DNA of 25,323 bases, taken from positions 1-25,323 of the forward strand of contig PBPD01000089.1 of the NCBI GenBank assembly GCA_002725445.1. The letters run 5' to 3'. The notes under the pieces were generated by a model. It searched no databases. It had not been told where the DNA came from and worked only from the letters and a program-made list of their open reading frames with translations. The stretch's first letter is position 1; every line of letters starts with the position of its first letter. This DNA comes from Rickettsiales bacterium (GTDB lineage Bacteria; Pseudomonadota; Alphaproteobacteria; Rickettsiales; UBA3002). The position numbers and the translations under genes are program-made. Below, one piece after another: positions 15,449-24,700 of the stretch.

Positions 15449-17346
15449 CCATAGCTGTTGATGCACATAGCGAGATTCGCCATTCGCTAGACCGTAACCT
15501 TATTCAGGCAATGATGTGGATTGCCATTGCCTTGTCTGGTTTTCAGCTGTATCAGGCGGTCACCAGCGATATGGGCTCGACCTATTTTCGGCCTATCCAT
15601 CTCAGCTGGATATTGATCCTTATTTTCCTACGCTTCCCGCTGGTGAGCAACCCCGATTCGCGCTTCTATAAGCTGGGACGCGTGCTGGACCTTGCCGCTG
15701 CCGGACTGGCGCTATGGGGAGGAATTGAAACGCTCACATTCGATTACGCGGGCATCGACCATTTGCTCTATGGCCTTGATACGGCGGATCTGATAGCCGG
15801 TACGGGCATCTTATTTCTGACATTGGAAGCCACCCGCCGCTCTGTCGGCTGGGAGATGGCGCTCATCGGCCTGTTATTTGTGCTGTATGGCTTGTTTGGC
15901 AACATGCTGCCCGACGCCATAGCCAATCGCGGCTTCTCGCTGGAGCGCATTGTTCGCTTCCAGATCTTCACCTCTGAAGGTGTGTATGGCACACCGCTCG
16001 GCATCGCTGCTACCGCTGTTTTCATGTTCGTATTGTTCGGCGCATTCCTTGAATCAACGGGTGCGGGTAAGTTCCTGATCGATTTGTCTTACGCGGCCGC
16101 TGGTAAATACCGCGGCGGGCCGGCCAAGGCCTGTGTGATGGCATCGGCAGGTATGGGGTCGATTTCTGGTTCGGGCATTTCCCACGCTGTGGCCGGTGGG
16201 GCGCTTACCATTCCGATGATGAAACAGCTGGGCTACAAGCCTGAGCAGGCTGCGGGTATTGAAGCCTCGTCTTCAACAGGCGGGCAGATCATGCCGCCCA
16301 TTATGGGCGCAGGCGCGTTCATTATGGCTGAGTTTACCAATACGCCTTACAAAGACATCGTGCTGATTTCCATCGCACCGGCGCTGCTCTATTTTGTATC
16401 GGTCATGCTCTATGTGCATCTGATGGCCTGTAAACTTGGCTTAAAAGGCATTACCGACCGTCCGAAGGTATGGGATATTGTCAAATATGGCTATCACTTC
16501 ATTTTGCCGCTGGTGCTAATTGTGGTGCTGTTGATGATGAATTTCTCGCCCACGATGGTGGGTGCAATTGGCACGGCCGCCGTGGTGCTCACCTGCATGA
16601 TGCGTGCGCATACGCGCATTGACTGGAAGAAGCTGGGCGAAGGCATGAAAAACGGCGCACTGATGATGCTGCCTATTTCTACCGCCTGTGCCACCGCCGG
16701 TATTGTAGTGGGCGTTATTGGCCAAACGGGTCTGGGGCTGCAATTCACCGAATTTGTGATCTCATTGTCGAATGGGCAATTATGGCTGGCTTTGATTCTG
16801 GTAGCAGGCGCAGCGCTGATTCTGGGTATGGGCCTGCCTGTGACTGCGGCCTATATTATTCTGGCGGTGATGGCCGCACCTGCGTTGGAAGGCATGGGTA
16901 TTTACCTGATTGCCGCACATATGGTGATCTTCTGGCTATCGCAAACCTCCAACATTACCCCGCCTGTGGCGCTGGCAGCATTTGCCGCTGCCGGTGTGGC
17001 CAATGCCAAGCCGCAGCGTTCCGCCGTAGAGGCATTGAAGCTGGCGAACGGGTTCTTCATTCTGCCGGTGATGATGGTCTATAGCGATATTTTGTTTGTC
17101 GAAGGCGTGAGTTGGACCGAGTTTCTGATTGCGCTGGCAACCACACTGACCCTGATATTCAGCCTGGCCTTCGCCATTGAGCGCTATGCCTTCAATTATG
17201 TGACCGGCCTGCAGCGCTTGTTGTTTGCGATTGCAGTGCCGTTCTTACTCTATAAAGAGGTAGAAGCGTCCGCCATCGGGATCGTCTTGTTTGCGCTCGG
17301 CGCCATAATGAACTATATCCAACATCGTAAATTATCTGCGGCGTAA
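15445..17346 (+). CDS. TRAP transporter permease, fused small and large subunits
   Basis: This 633-residue polytopic inner-membrane protein fuses the DctQ-like small subunit (N-terminal about four membrane segments) and the DctM-like large subunit, the arrangement usual for TAXI-type TRAP systems. Conserved stretches include GGPAKACVMASAGMGSISGSGISHAV, the EASSSTGGQIMPPIMGAGAFIMAEF loop and GMGLPVTAAYIILAVMAAPAL, followed by FWLSQTSNITPPVALAAFAAAG. These match the family blocks that line the transport path. It starts within the stop of the binding-protein gene, so the two are translationally coupled. The decarboxylase-like gene begins 27 bases after its stop, suggesting one transcript. Confidence 0.95.
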   Translation: MTIAVDAHSEIRHSLDRNLIQAMMWIAIALSGFQLYQAVTSDMGSTYFRPIHLSWILILIFLRFPLVSNPDSRFYKLGRVLDLAAAGLALWGGIETLTFDYAGIDHLLYGLDTADLIAGTGILFLTLEATRRSVGWEMALIGLLFVLYGLFGNMLPDAIANRGFSLERIVRFQIFTSEGVYGTPLGIAATAVFMFVLFGAFLESTGAGKFLIDLSYAAAGKYRGGPAKACVMASAGMGSISGSGISHAVAGGALTIPMMKQLGYKPEQAAGIEASSSTGGQIMPPIMGAGAFIMAEFTNTPYKDIVLISIAPALLYFVSVMLYVHLMACKLGLKGITDRPKVWDIVKYGYHFILPLVLIVVLLMMNFSPTMVGAIGTAAVVLTCMMRAHTRIDWKKLGEGMKNGALMMLPISTACATAGIVVGVIGQTGLGLQFTEFVISLSNGQLWLALILVAGAALILGMGLPVTAAYIILAVMAAPALEGMGIYLIAAHMVIFWLSQTSNITPPVALAAFAAAGVANAKPQRSAVEALKLANGFFILPVMMVYSDILFVEGVSWTEFLIALATTLTLIFSLAFAIERYAFNYVTGLQRLLFAIAVPFLLYKEVEASAIGIVLFALGAIMNYIQHRKLSAA

Positions 17347-17373
17347 CCTGCCGCCTACTTGGGGGAAGGCACT

Positions 17374-19035
17374 ATGACGGATACCAAACATCCTACCGTT
17401 GGTTCGTTTCTTTTTGACTATATTCACAGCAAAGGCGTGACGCATGCGTTCGGCATTCCCGGCGATTTTGTATTGCCCACCTTCCGTTGGCTGGAGAAAT
17501 CCCCGATTGATATTATCACTATGACCCATGAACCTTCCGTTGGGTTTGCGGCCGATGGATATGCACGTATGCACGGGCTAGGCCTGGCCTGTGTGACCTA
17601 CTGTGTAGGCGGGCTGAATATGCTGAACTCGGTGGCCTGTGCCTATGCCGAGAAAAGCCCGATGATTGTTGTCTCAGGTGGCCCGTCGCCAAGCGACCGA
17701 CAGGCCGATCCGCTGCTGCACCACAAAGTGCGCACCTTTGACACGCAACGCCGTATCTTTGAAGAAGTCACCTGCGCCAACACTGTGTTGCTGGATCCTG
17801 AGCACGCGGCTGAAGAGATTATGCGCGTGGTAGACACCGTGATTGCGCAATGCCGTCCGGGCTATATTGAAGTGCCATTTGATGTGGTGGATATGCCAAT
17901 TACCCTGCCACGCATTCGCAATAATCCGCTGCCTTCCAGCGATGCAGAAAATTTGGAAGCCTGCATCGAAGATGCGATTGAGGTTATTAGCAAAGCAAAA
18001 CAGCCTGTTATTATTGCGGATGTAGAGCTGCACCGCCACGGCCTGACCGATCTGGCCGTTACAGTGGCGGAGAAACTGAACATTCCCATTGCGTCTACCT
18101 TGCTTTCTAAAAGTGTTATCAGCGAGCATAATCCGCTCTATATAGGTGTTTACAGCGGTGGCTTCTCCGAACAGGACGTGCAGGATTATGTAGAAGGCAG
18201 CGATTGTCTGATCATGCTGGGCGCGTTTATCACCGACATTTTGCTGGGGCTGAATACGGCCAAGCTGAACAAACGCAATACTGTGCTGGTCACCACCGAG
18301 AAAGCACGGGTGGGCTTGCGCTCCTATGAAGATGTGCTGTTTAAGGATTTTCTGGAAGCATTGGCAGTCGCAGATGTCACTCCGCATCCTGACCGCAACA
18401 CACCTAGCCCTGCCCCCACCCCTAAACCACTCAGCGACGATGAGCGCGAAGAGCCGCTGACCGTAGAGCAGTTCTTCCGCATCCTTGGCTTGCATATTGG
18501 TGAGGATAATACGCTGGTCTGTGACACGGGCGATGCGTTGCTGGGAGCGATTGGCCTGCGCACGCCCAAACGTAATAACTTCCTATCGGATGCCTATTAT
18601 CTATCGATGGGCTTTGCTATGCCCGCAGCCATCGGCGCTATGGCAGCCTCGCCTGAATCACGCGTGTTCACCATTATTGGAGACGGCGCATTCCAGATGA
18701 CGGGTATCGAACTGTCGACCGCAGCCAAATACAATATGAAGCCTATTGTATTCATCCTTAATAATGATGGGTATGGCACGCAACGCCATATTCTGGATGG
18801 GCCGTTCAATAATATTCATATGTGGGACTACACCAAAATGACCGATCTACTGCGTTGTGGTAAATCGGCGCGGGTGGCCACACGCGGCGCATTAGAGGAT
18901 ATATTGAAAGAGGCGGTAGAAACCGACGAAATGTATGTGATTGAGGTGACTATCCCTCGTGATGATTCCAGCCGTTCCCTGCGCCGTCTGGGCGAAGAAC
19001 TCGGAAAATTGCGCGATGCGGAGAAGCGCACGTAA
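17374..19035 (+). CDS. ThDP-dependent 2-keto-acid decarboxylase-like enzyme (pyruvate/indolepyruvate decarboxylase family)
   Basis: This 553-residue protein has the three-domain fold of ThDP-dependent non-oxidative decarboxylases and looks closest to Azospirillum-type phenylpyruvate/indolepyruvate decarboxylase. The N-terminal Pyr domain has FGIPGDF with Asp31, cofactor-activating Glu53 in THEPSVGFAADGYAR, and the His116-His117 pair typical of this family. The C-terminal PP domain has the ThDP/Mg motif GDG (436-438) ending at Asn463-Asn464. The position equal to catalytic Glu473 of Zymomonas pyruvate decarboxylase is Gln470 (NNDGYGTQ). The frame is open from a TTG at 17359, but the ATG at 17374 has an ideal GGGGGAAGG ribosome site at 17361-17369. 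It lies 27 bases after the TRAP permease. Decarboxylation or carboligation of an imported 2-keto acid is inferred; the substrate is unknown. Confidence 0.88.
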   Translation: MTDTKHPTVGSFLFDYIHSKGVTHAFGIPGDFVLPTFRWLEKSPIDIITMTHEPSVGFAADGYARMHGLGLACVTYCVGGLNMLNSVACAYAEKSPMIVVSGGPSPSDRQADPLLHHKVRTFDTQRRIFEEVTCANTVLLDPEHAAEEIMRVVDTVIAQCRPGYIEVPFDVVDMPITLPRIRNNPLPSSDAENLEACIEDAIEVISKAKQPVIIADVELHRHGLTDLAVTVAEKLNIPIASTLLSKSVISEHNPLYIGVYSGGFSEQDVQDYVEGSDCLIMLGAFITDILLGLNTAKLNKRNTVLVTTEKARVGLRSYEDVLFKDFLEALAVADVTPHPDRNTPSPAPTPKPLSDDEREEPLTVEQFFRILGLHIGEDNTLVCDTGDALLGAIGLRTPKRNNFLSDAYYLSMGFAMPAAIGAMAASPESRVFTIIGDGAFQMTGIELSTAAKYNMKPIVFILNNDGYGTQRHILDGPFNNIHMWDYTKMTDLLRCGKSARVATRGALEDILKEAVETDEMYVIEVTIPRDDSSRSLRRLGEELGKLRDAEKRT

Positions 19036-19190
19036 AATAAAACGGTTTATAAATACGCCAAAAGCTTTATGTTGTAGGCTATAGCTTAACAGCCACTATA
19101 TATGGTTTGTGCAACGCAACAGAGATTAATAGTATTTTTAGCTTTAAGGCGTATACTAAAGCATAAGGTAACAAGGTAAGGATTACCATA
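19036..19190 (+). promoter_or_regulatory. AT-rich phaZ control region with split inverted repeat and TGC-N3-GCA motif
   Basis: This 155-base spacer is clearly AT-richer than the flanking genes. ATACGCC (19053-19059) and AAGCT (19062-19066) recur in inverted order as AGCTT (19140-19144) and GGCGTAT (19148-19154), an imperfect inverted repeat about 75 bases apart. TGCAACGCA (19110-19118) matches the TGC-N3-GCA core reported for the PHA regulator PhaR. TATACT (19152-19157) is a plausible -10 element without a clear -35. An AAGG ribosome site at 19178-19181 sits 9 bases before the phaZ ATG. Regulation by PHA state is inferred only. Confidence 0.45.
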
Positions 19191-20480
19191 ATGCAACCAC
19201 CGACCTCGCAGGATGAAGTCCAGGACTGGATGATACCCTATCAAGAAAATAGCTCGCTCTATAGCTGGCTGGAAATGCACCGCGCAGGCATGGCGCCTAT
19301 GCGCGCAATGGCAAGTGCAGGCAAATTCATATTTAACAATCCGTACATGCCCTTCTCTTACACGAGCTATGGGCGTCAGATGGCGGCTGCCAGTGAATTG
19401 TTCGAACGCGTCACGCGCCGCTATGACAAGCCGGAATGGGGTATTAACAATACCGACATTAACGGCAAAGTCGTGGATGTTGAGATTGAGACAGTGGCGA
19501 ACAAACCGTTCTGTAACCTACTGCATTTCAAACGCGACGTGCCCAAAAGCAATAATGACCCGCGCATTCTGGTGGTAGCGCCAATGTCTGGCCACCATGC
19601 CACGTTGCTGCGCGGCACGGTGCGCGGTTTGCTGCCTTATCACGATGTCTATATCACCGATTGGGTGGATGCCAGCGAAGTGCCCGTGCATATGGGCAAG
19701 TTCGATCTGGATGAATATATTGATTATATCATCGAGTTTTTACGTCTGCTTGGCCCCAACACCCACACCATGGCTGTGTGTCAGCCTTCGGTACCGCTAA
19801 TGGCGGCCGTCGCTGTGCTCTCCGATTTGAAAGATGAGGCCACACCACCCACCATGACGTTGATGGGCGGGCCTATCGACACACGCGAAGCGCCCACGGA
19901 AGTGAACCGTCTGGCAAAAGAGAAATCGCTGCAATGGTTTGAGAGCAATGTGATTACGCGGGTGCCGGTGAACTACCCGGGCTTTATGCGCCGTGTGTAT
20001 CCGGGCTTCTTGCAGCTTACTGGTTTTATGACCATGAACCTTGATCGCCATGTGGGCGAGCATATCAAATTGTTCCAGCACTTGATTGAGGGTGACGGCG
20101 AGAGTGCCGCCGCACACCGCAAGTTTTACAATGAATATCTGGCCGTCGCCGATCTGCCTGCCGAATTCTACCTGCAGACCGTGCGCGAGGTGTTCCAGCG
20201 TCACGCGCTGCCTAACGGTACGCTCATGCATAACCGCCATAAGGTGGATACGGGAGCTATCACCGATACGGCTATTTTATGTATCGAAGGTGAGAAGGAT
20301 GATATTTCCGGCGTTGGCCAAACCAAAGCCGCGCTAAACATCACGCCAAACCTTGCTAACGCCAAGAAACATTATCACCTGCAAGAGAATGTCGGCCATT
20401 ATGGTATTTTCAACGGCCGCCGTTACCGCGAACTGGTGCGCCCTGTCATCACTGACTGGACGAAAAAGCACAGTAAATAA
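19191..20480 (+). CDS. phaZ: Intracellular polyhydroxyalkanoate depolymerase
   Basis: PhaZ hydrolyses stored polyhydroxyalkanoate (typically polyhydroxybutyrate) granules in the cytoplasm. The 429-residue length fits the Ralstonia PhaZa1-type family. There is no signal peptide, as expected for an intracellular enzyme. The alpha/beta-hydrolase core starts near 125 (RILVVAPMSGHHATLLRGT, with VYITDWVDA). The nucleophile is Cys197 in the lipase-box-like AVCQPSVP; this family uses Cys instead of Ser. Candidate triad partners are Asp370 in EGEKDD and His403 in NVGHYGIFNGRR. The start at 19191 has an AAGG ribosome site at good spacing. It follows the decarboxylase gene by 155 bases and has its own control region, so it is probably a separate unit. 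No PHA synthase or phasin gene is in the window. Confidence 0.94.
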   Translation: MQPPTSQDEVQDWMIPYQENSSLYSWLEMHRAGMAPMRAMASAGKFIFNNPYMPFSYTSYGRQMAAASELFERVTRRYDKPEWGINNTDINGKVVDVEIETVANKPFCNLLHFKRDVPKSNNDPRILVVAPMSGHHATLLRGTVRGLLPYHDVYITDWVDASEVPVHMGKFDLDEYIDYIIEFLRLLGPNTHTMAVCQPSVPLMAAVAVLSDLKDEATPPTMTLMGGPIDTREAPTEVNRLAKEKSLQWFESNVITRVPVNYPGFMRRVYPGFLQLTGFMTMNLDRHVGEHIKLFQHLIEGDGESAAAHRKFYNEYLAVADLPAEFYLQTVREVFQRHALPNGTLMHNRHKVDTGAITDTAILCIEGEKDDISGVGQTKAALNITPNLANAKKHYHLQENVGHYGIFNGRRYRELVRPVITDWTKKHSK

Positions 20481-20532
20481 GGCCAGGAATAACAATAGCC
20501 AAACCGGCTAACAAAAAAGAGCACAGAAGCGC

Positions 20533-20561
20533 TTGACGAGTGACATGCTTTTACTTATGTT
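20533..20561 (+). promoter_or_regulatory. Candidate sigma70 promoter for carAB
   Basis: TTGACG (20533-20538, five of six -35 bases) and TATGTT (20556-20561, four of six -10 bases) are separated by exactly 17 bases. This predicts a transcript start near 20568 and a leader of about 32 bases with an AGAGG ribosome site at 20584-20588. No leader peptide or pyrimidine-type attenuator is visible. The rest of the 119-base phaZ-carA spacer shows nothing else I can support. Confidence 0.55.
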
Positions 20562-20599
20562 CTCGGCAATTTGCCCAGATGTAAGAGGTTTTATAGAGT

Positions 20600-21763
20600 A
20601 TGTCCGATCATAGCGCCCTACCCAGCCCGTACACTGCAGCACTCGTTTTAGCTGATGGCAAAGTATTCTATGGGTATGGAATTGGCGCCAAAGATACGAC
20701 ATACGGCGAAGTGTGTTTCAACACCGCGCTAACCGGTTATCAGGAAATTCTGACCGACCCTTCCTATGCAGGCCAGATCATTGTGTTTACCTTCCCGCAT
20801 ATTGGCAATGTGGGCGCCAATGCCGAGGATATGGAGTCGGAACGCGCAGCAACACGCGGGCTGGTCATTCGCGAGGCTATTACACCACCGTCGAATTTCC
20901 GTAGCGAGCACCCGTTTGATGTGTGGCTGCAAGACACTGGCCTTACAGGCATTAGCGGCGTTGATACGCGCCAACTCACCCGCCATATCCGCGCCAATGG
21001 CCCGCAGAATGTGGCCATTTGCTATCCTGAAAATAACGATGAATTCGATATCGACGCGGTACAGGCAGAATTGAAATCCATGCCAAGCCTTGCGGGTATG
21101 GAGCTGGCTAAAACCGTTACCACCGACAGCCCGTATGAATGGACCGCCACGCGCTGGACGCTCGAAGACGGTTACGGCGAATTGGAAAACCCTGAGTTTC
21201 ATGTGGTGGCTATTGATTACGGCGAGAAGATCAACATCCTGCGCAATCTGGCCTCCAGCGGCTGTAAGGTGACGGTGGTGCCAGCCGACACGTCTGCGGA
21301 TGATATTCTGGCGCTGAAGCCCGATGGCATTTTCCTATCCAATGGCCCGGGCGATCCGGCTGCGACGGCTGGCTATGCAACACCAGTCCTGAAAAAGCTG
21401 ATTAAGGCCGATTTGCCTATTTTCGGTATTTGCCTTGGCCATCAATTGCTGGCACTGGCACTTGGCGCCAAAACCGAAAAAATGCATCAGGGGCATCGCG
21501 GTGCCAACCAGCCTGTGCAAGACCAGAAAACCGGTCAGGTAGAAATCACCAGCCAAAACCACGGGTTTACCGTGTGCCATGGCAGCTTGCCCGACAATGT
21601 CGAGGTAACCCATTTATCGTTGTTTGACGGCACGGTCGAAGGGCTGGCCATGAAAGATAAACCTATTTTCTCGGTGCAGTATCACCCCGAATCTTCCCCC
21701 GGGCCGCATGACAGCACCCATCTGTTTGAACGCTTTGTAGAGAATATGCGCAAAAATGCCTAA
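20600..21763 (+). CDS. carA: Carbamoyl-phosphate synthase small (glutaminase) subunit
   Basis: CarA hydrolyses glutamine and channels ammonia to CarB for carbamoyl phosphate synthesis, feeding arginine and pyrimidine pathways. The 387-residue length is normal. The N-terminal CPSase-specific domain includes GEVCFNTALTGYQEILTDPSY and GISGVDTRQLTRHIR. The class I amidotransferase domain has the oxyanion region LSNGPGDP (247-254), nucleophile Cys278 in GICLGHQ and the His362/Glu364 pair in YHPE. It overlaps carB by 8 bases, so the two subunits are translationally coupled. It has a candidate promoter at 20533-20561. Confidence 0.98.
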   Translation: MSDHSALPSPYTAALVLADGKVFYGYGIGAKDTTYGEVCFNTALTGYQEILTDPSYAGQIIVFTFPHIGNVGANAEDMESERAATRGLVIREAITPPSNFRSEHPFDVWLQDTGLTGISGVDTRQLTRHIRANGPQNVAICYPENNDEFDIDAVQAELKSMPSLAGMELAKTVTTDSPYEWTATRWTLEDGYGELENPEFHVVAIDYGEKINILRNLASSGCKVTVVPADTSADDILALKPDGIFLSNGPGDPAATAGYATPVLKKLIKADLPIFGICLGHQLLALALGAKTEKMHQGHRGANQPVQDQKTGQVEITSQNHGFTVCHGSLPDNVEVTHLSLFDGTVEGLAMKDKPIFSVQYHPESSPGPHDSTHLFERFVENMRKNA

Positions 21764-24700
21764 ACGTACTGATATAGAATCCATTCTGGTAATTGGCGCT
21801 GGCCCGATTGTAATCGGTCAGGCGTGCGAATTCGATTATTCTGGCACACAGGCGGTCAAAGCCCTGAAAGATGAAGGCTACCGCGTGATTCTGGTGAATT
21901 CGAATCCCGCCACCATCATGACCGACCCCGAATTGGTGGACGCGACCTATATCGAGCCTATCACGGCGGAGTTTGTTAGCAAGATCATCGAAAAAGAACA
22001 ACCCGATGCCTTACTGCCTACCATGGGTGGACAGACCGCGCTCAATTGCGCTAAAGAACTTTCAGAATCCGGCCTGCTGGATAAATACAAGGTGGAGCTG
22101 ATTGGCGCGAATCTGGAGTCGATTAACAAAGCCGAGAACCGTCAGCTCTTTAACGAGGCGATGGAGCGTATCGGTCTGGAATGCCCACGCAATATGATTG
22201 CCCACTCGATGGATGAAGCGCGCGTGGCACTGGAAGAAATCGGACTGCCGCTGATTATTCGCCCGTCATTCACACTCGGTGGATCAGGTGGCGGTGTCGC
22301 CTATAACCGCGAAGAATTCGAAACCATCGTTGCTAACGGGCTGGATGCATCGCCTACCAATGAAGTACTCATCGACGAATCCATCATCGGTTGGAAAGAG
22401 TACGAAATGGAAGTGGTGCGCGACAATAAAGATAACTGCATCATTATCTGCTCGATCGAAAATATTGACCCGATGGGTATTCACACCGGCGACTCCATGA
22501 CGGTTGCACCTGCCCTGACCCTGACCGACAAAGAATATCAGCATATGCGCGATGCATCGATTGCCGTACTGCGTGAGATTGGGGTCGACACTGGCGGGTC
22601 AAATGTGCAATTCGCCGTGAACCCTGAAAATGGCCGTACCGTGGTGATCGAGATGAACCCACGCGTATCGCGCTCTTCGGCGCTTGCTTCTAAAGCGACA
22701 GGCTTCCCGATTGCGAAAGTAGCGGCAAAGCTGGCTGTAGGCTACACACTGGATGAAATTCAGAATGACGTAACCAAAGCAACACCAGCATCGTTTGAGC
22801 CAACCATTGACTATATTGTCACGAAGATCCCACGCTTCGCATTTGAAAAATTCCCCGGCACCGAGCCACTGCTCACCACCGCAATGAAGTCGGTGGGCGA
22901 AGCTATGGCGATGGGCCGCTCCTTCCCAGAGAGTTTGCAAAAAGCATTACGCTCGCTGGAAACTGGTCTGACCGGCCTGAATGAAGTGGAAATTCCGAAT
23001 TATAATGATGGCGATATGGAAGCGGTCAAGGCCGCACTCGCTGTGCCTTCGCCTGATCGCATGCTGCGTATCGCCCAAGCGCTGCGCTATGGCATGGACG
23101 AAAAAGAGATTTGTCAGATCACCCATTTCGACCCGTGGTTTGTGCATCAGCTCAAGCAAATCGTGGAGATGGAAAACAGCATTCGCGAACACGGCCTGCC
23201 AAGCACGCGCGCCGAGATGCTGGCGATTAAAAAGATGGGCTTTTCCGACCTGCGCTTAGCAGAACTGACTGGCCTGAAAGAAAACGCGGTTGCAGCCTGG
23301 CGCACCAACCTGCATGTCACCCCTGTCTATAAGCGCGTAGACACCTGCGCCGCTGAGTTTGAAGCGCTTACGCCCTACATGTATTCCTGTTACGAGGGCG
23401 ACGGTGTACAGGAGCCAGAATGCGAATCGAGCCCCTCGGATAAAGAGAAGATCATCATTCTGGGCGGCGGGCCTAACCGTATCGGGCAAGGCATCGAGTT
23501 CGATTATTGCTGTGTGCACGCAGCCTATGCACTAAAAGAAGCTGGTTATGAAACCATCATGATCAACTGCAACCCTGAGACTGTCTCCACCGATTATGAC
23601 ACCTCGGATCGTTTGTATTTTGAACCGCTAACCGCTGAGGATGTAATCGCGGTGATTCGTGCGGAACAGAAAAAAGGCTATGTGCGCGGCGTAGTGGTAC
23701 AGTTCGGCGGGCAAACGCCACTCAAACTTGCTAAAGCGCTGGAAGACGCTGAAATACCGATTATTGGTACGTCCCCTGATTCTATCGATCTGGCCGAAGA
23801 CCGCGAACGTTTCCAGCGCCTGCTCTACTCGCTGGATTTGCAGCAACCGCCTAACCAGATATGCCACAGCCACGAAGACGTGGTGCGTCAGGCCGAGCTG
23901 ATTGGCTTCCCTATTGTCGTGCGTCCATCCTATGTGTTGGGCGGTCGCGCGATGGCGATCATCCACGATGTTGACACGCTGGAAAAATACGTTGAAGAGA
24001 TTGTGAATGTGTTTGGCGATGGGCCTATTCTGCTGGATAGTTATTTGCAGGACGCCGTAGAGCTGGATGTGGACGCGCTGTGCGACGGCAAAGATGTCTA
24101 TGTTGCTGGCGTGATGGAACATATTGAAGAAGCGGGCATTCACTCGGGCGATTCTGCCTGCTCGCTGCCACCGTATGCGCTGGGCGACGAAATCATCGAT
24201 GAAATTTGTGTCCAAACCGCCAAACTGGCCAAAGGCTTGTCGGTAAACGGCCTGATGAATGTGCAGTTTGCTGTGAAAGACGGTGATATTTATATTCTGG
24301 AAGTGAATCCACGCGCCAGCCGCACCGTGCCATTTGTCGCAAAATCCACGGGCATACAAATCGCTAAAATCGCCTCACGTTTGATGGCGGGCGAACCGCT
24401 AAAATCGTTTGACCTGCCAGATCACAGCAATGCGGATAAGCTGCGGCTGGACCATGTGTCGGTGAAAGAAGCCGTATTCCCGTTTGCACGCTTCCCGGGC
24501 GTGGACACGATTCTGGGGCCTGAGATGAAATCGACCGGTGAGTCGATGGGGATTGATCGCAGTTTCCCTGTTGCGTTTGCCAAAGCCTATATTGCGGCAG
24601 GCAACAAATTGCCTAAAAAGGGCAAAGTATTTATCTCGGTACGCGACAGCGACAAGAATGCCTCGGTTGAGTTGGCAGAGTCTATCATTAAGCTGGGCTT

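Noticed and set aside
17674..18495. Minus-strand open frame of 273 codons inside the ThDP enzyme gene
   Set aside because: It is antisense to an enzyme with intact cofactor motifs, with composition rich in His, Gln and Arg as usual for shadow frames.
23628..24359. Minus-strand open frame of 243 codons inside carB
   Set aside because: It is a shadow of the second ATP-grasp domain of carB; no ribosome site or recognisable domain.
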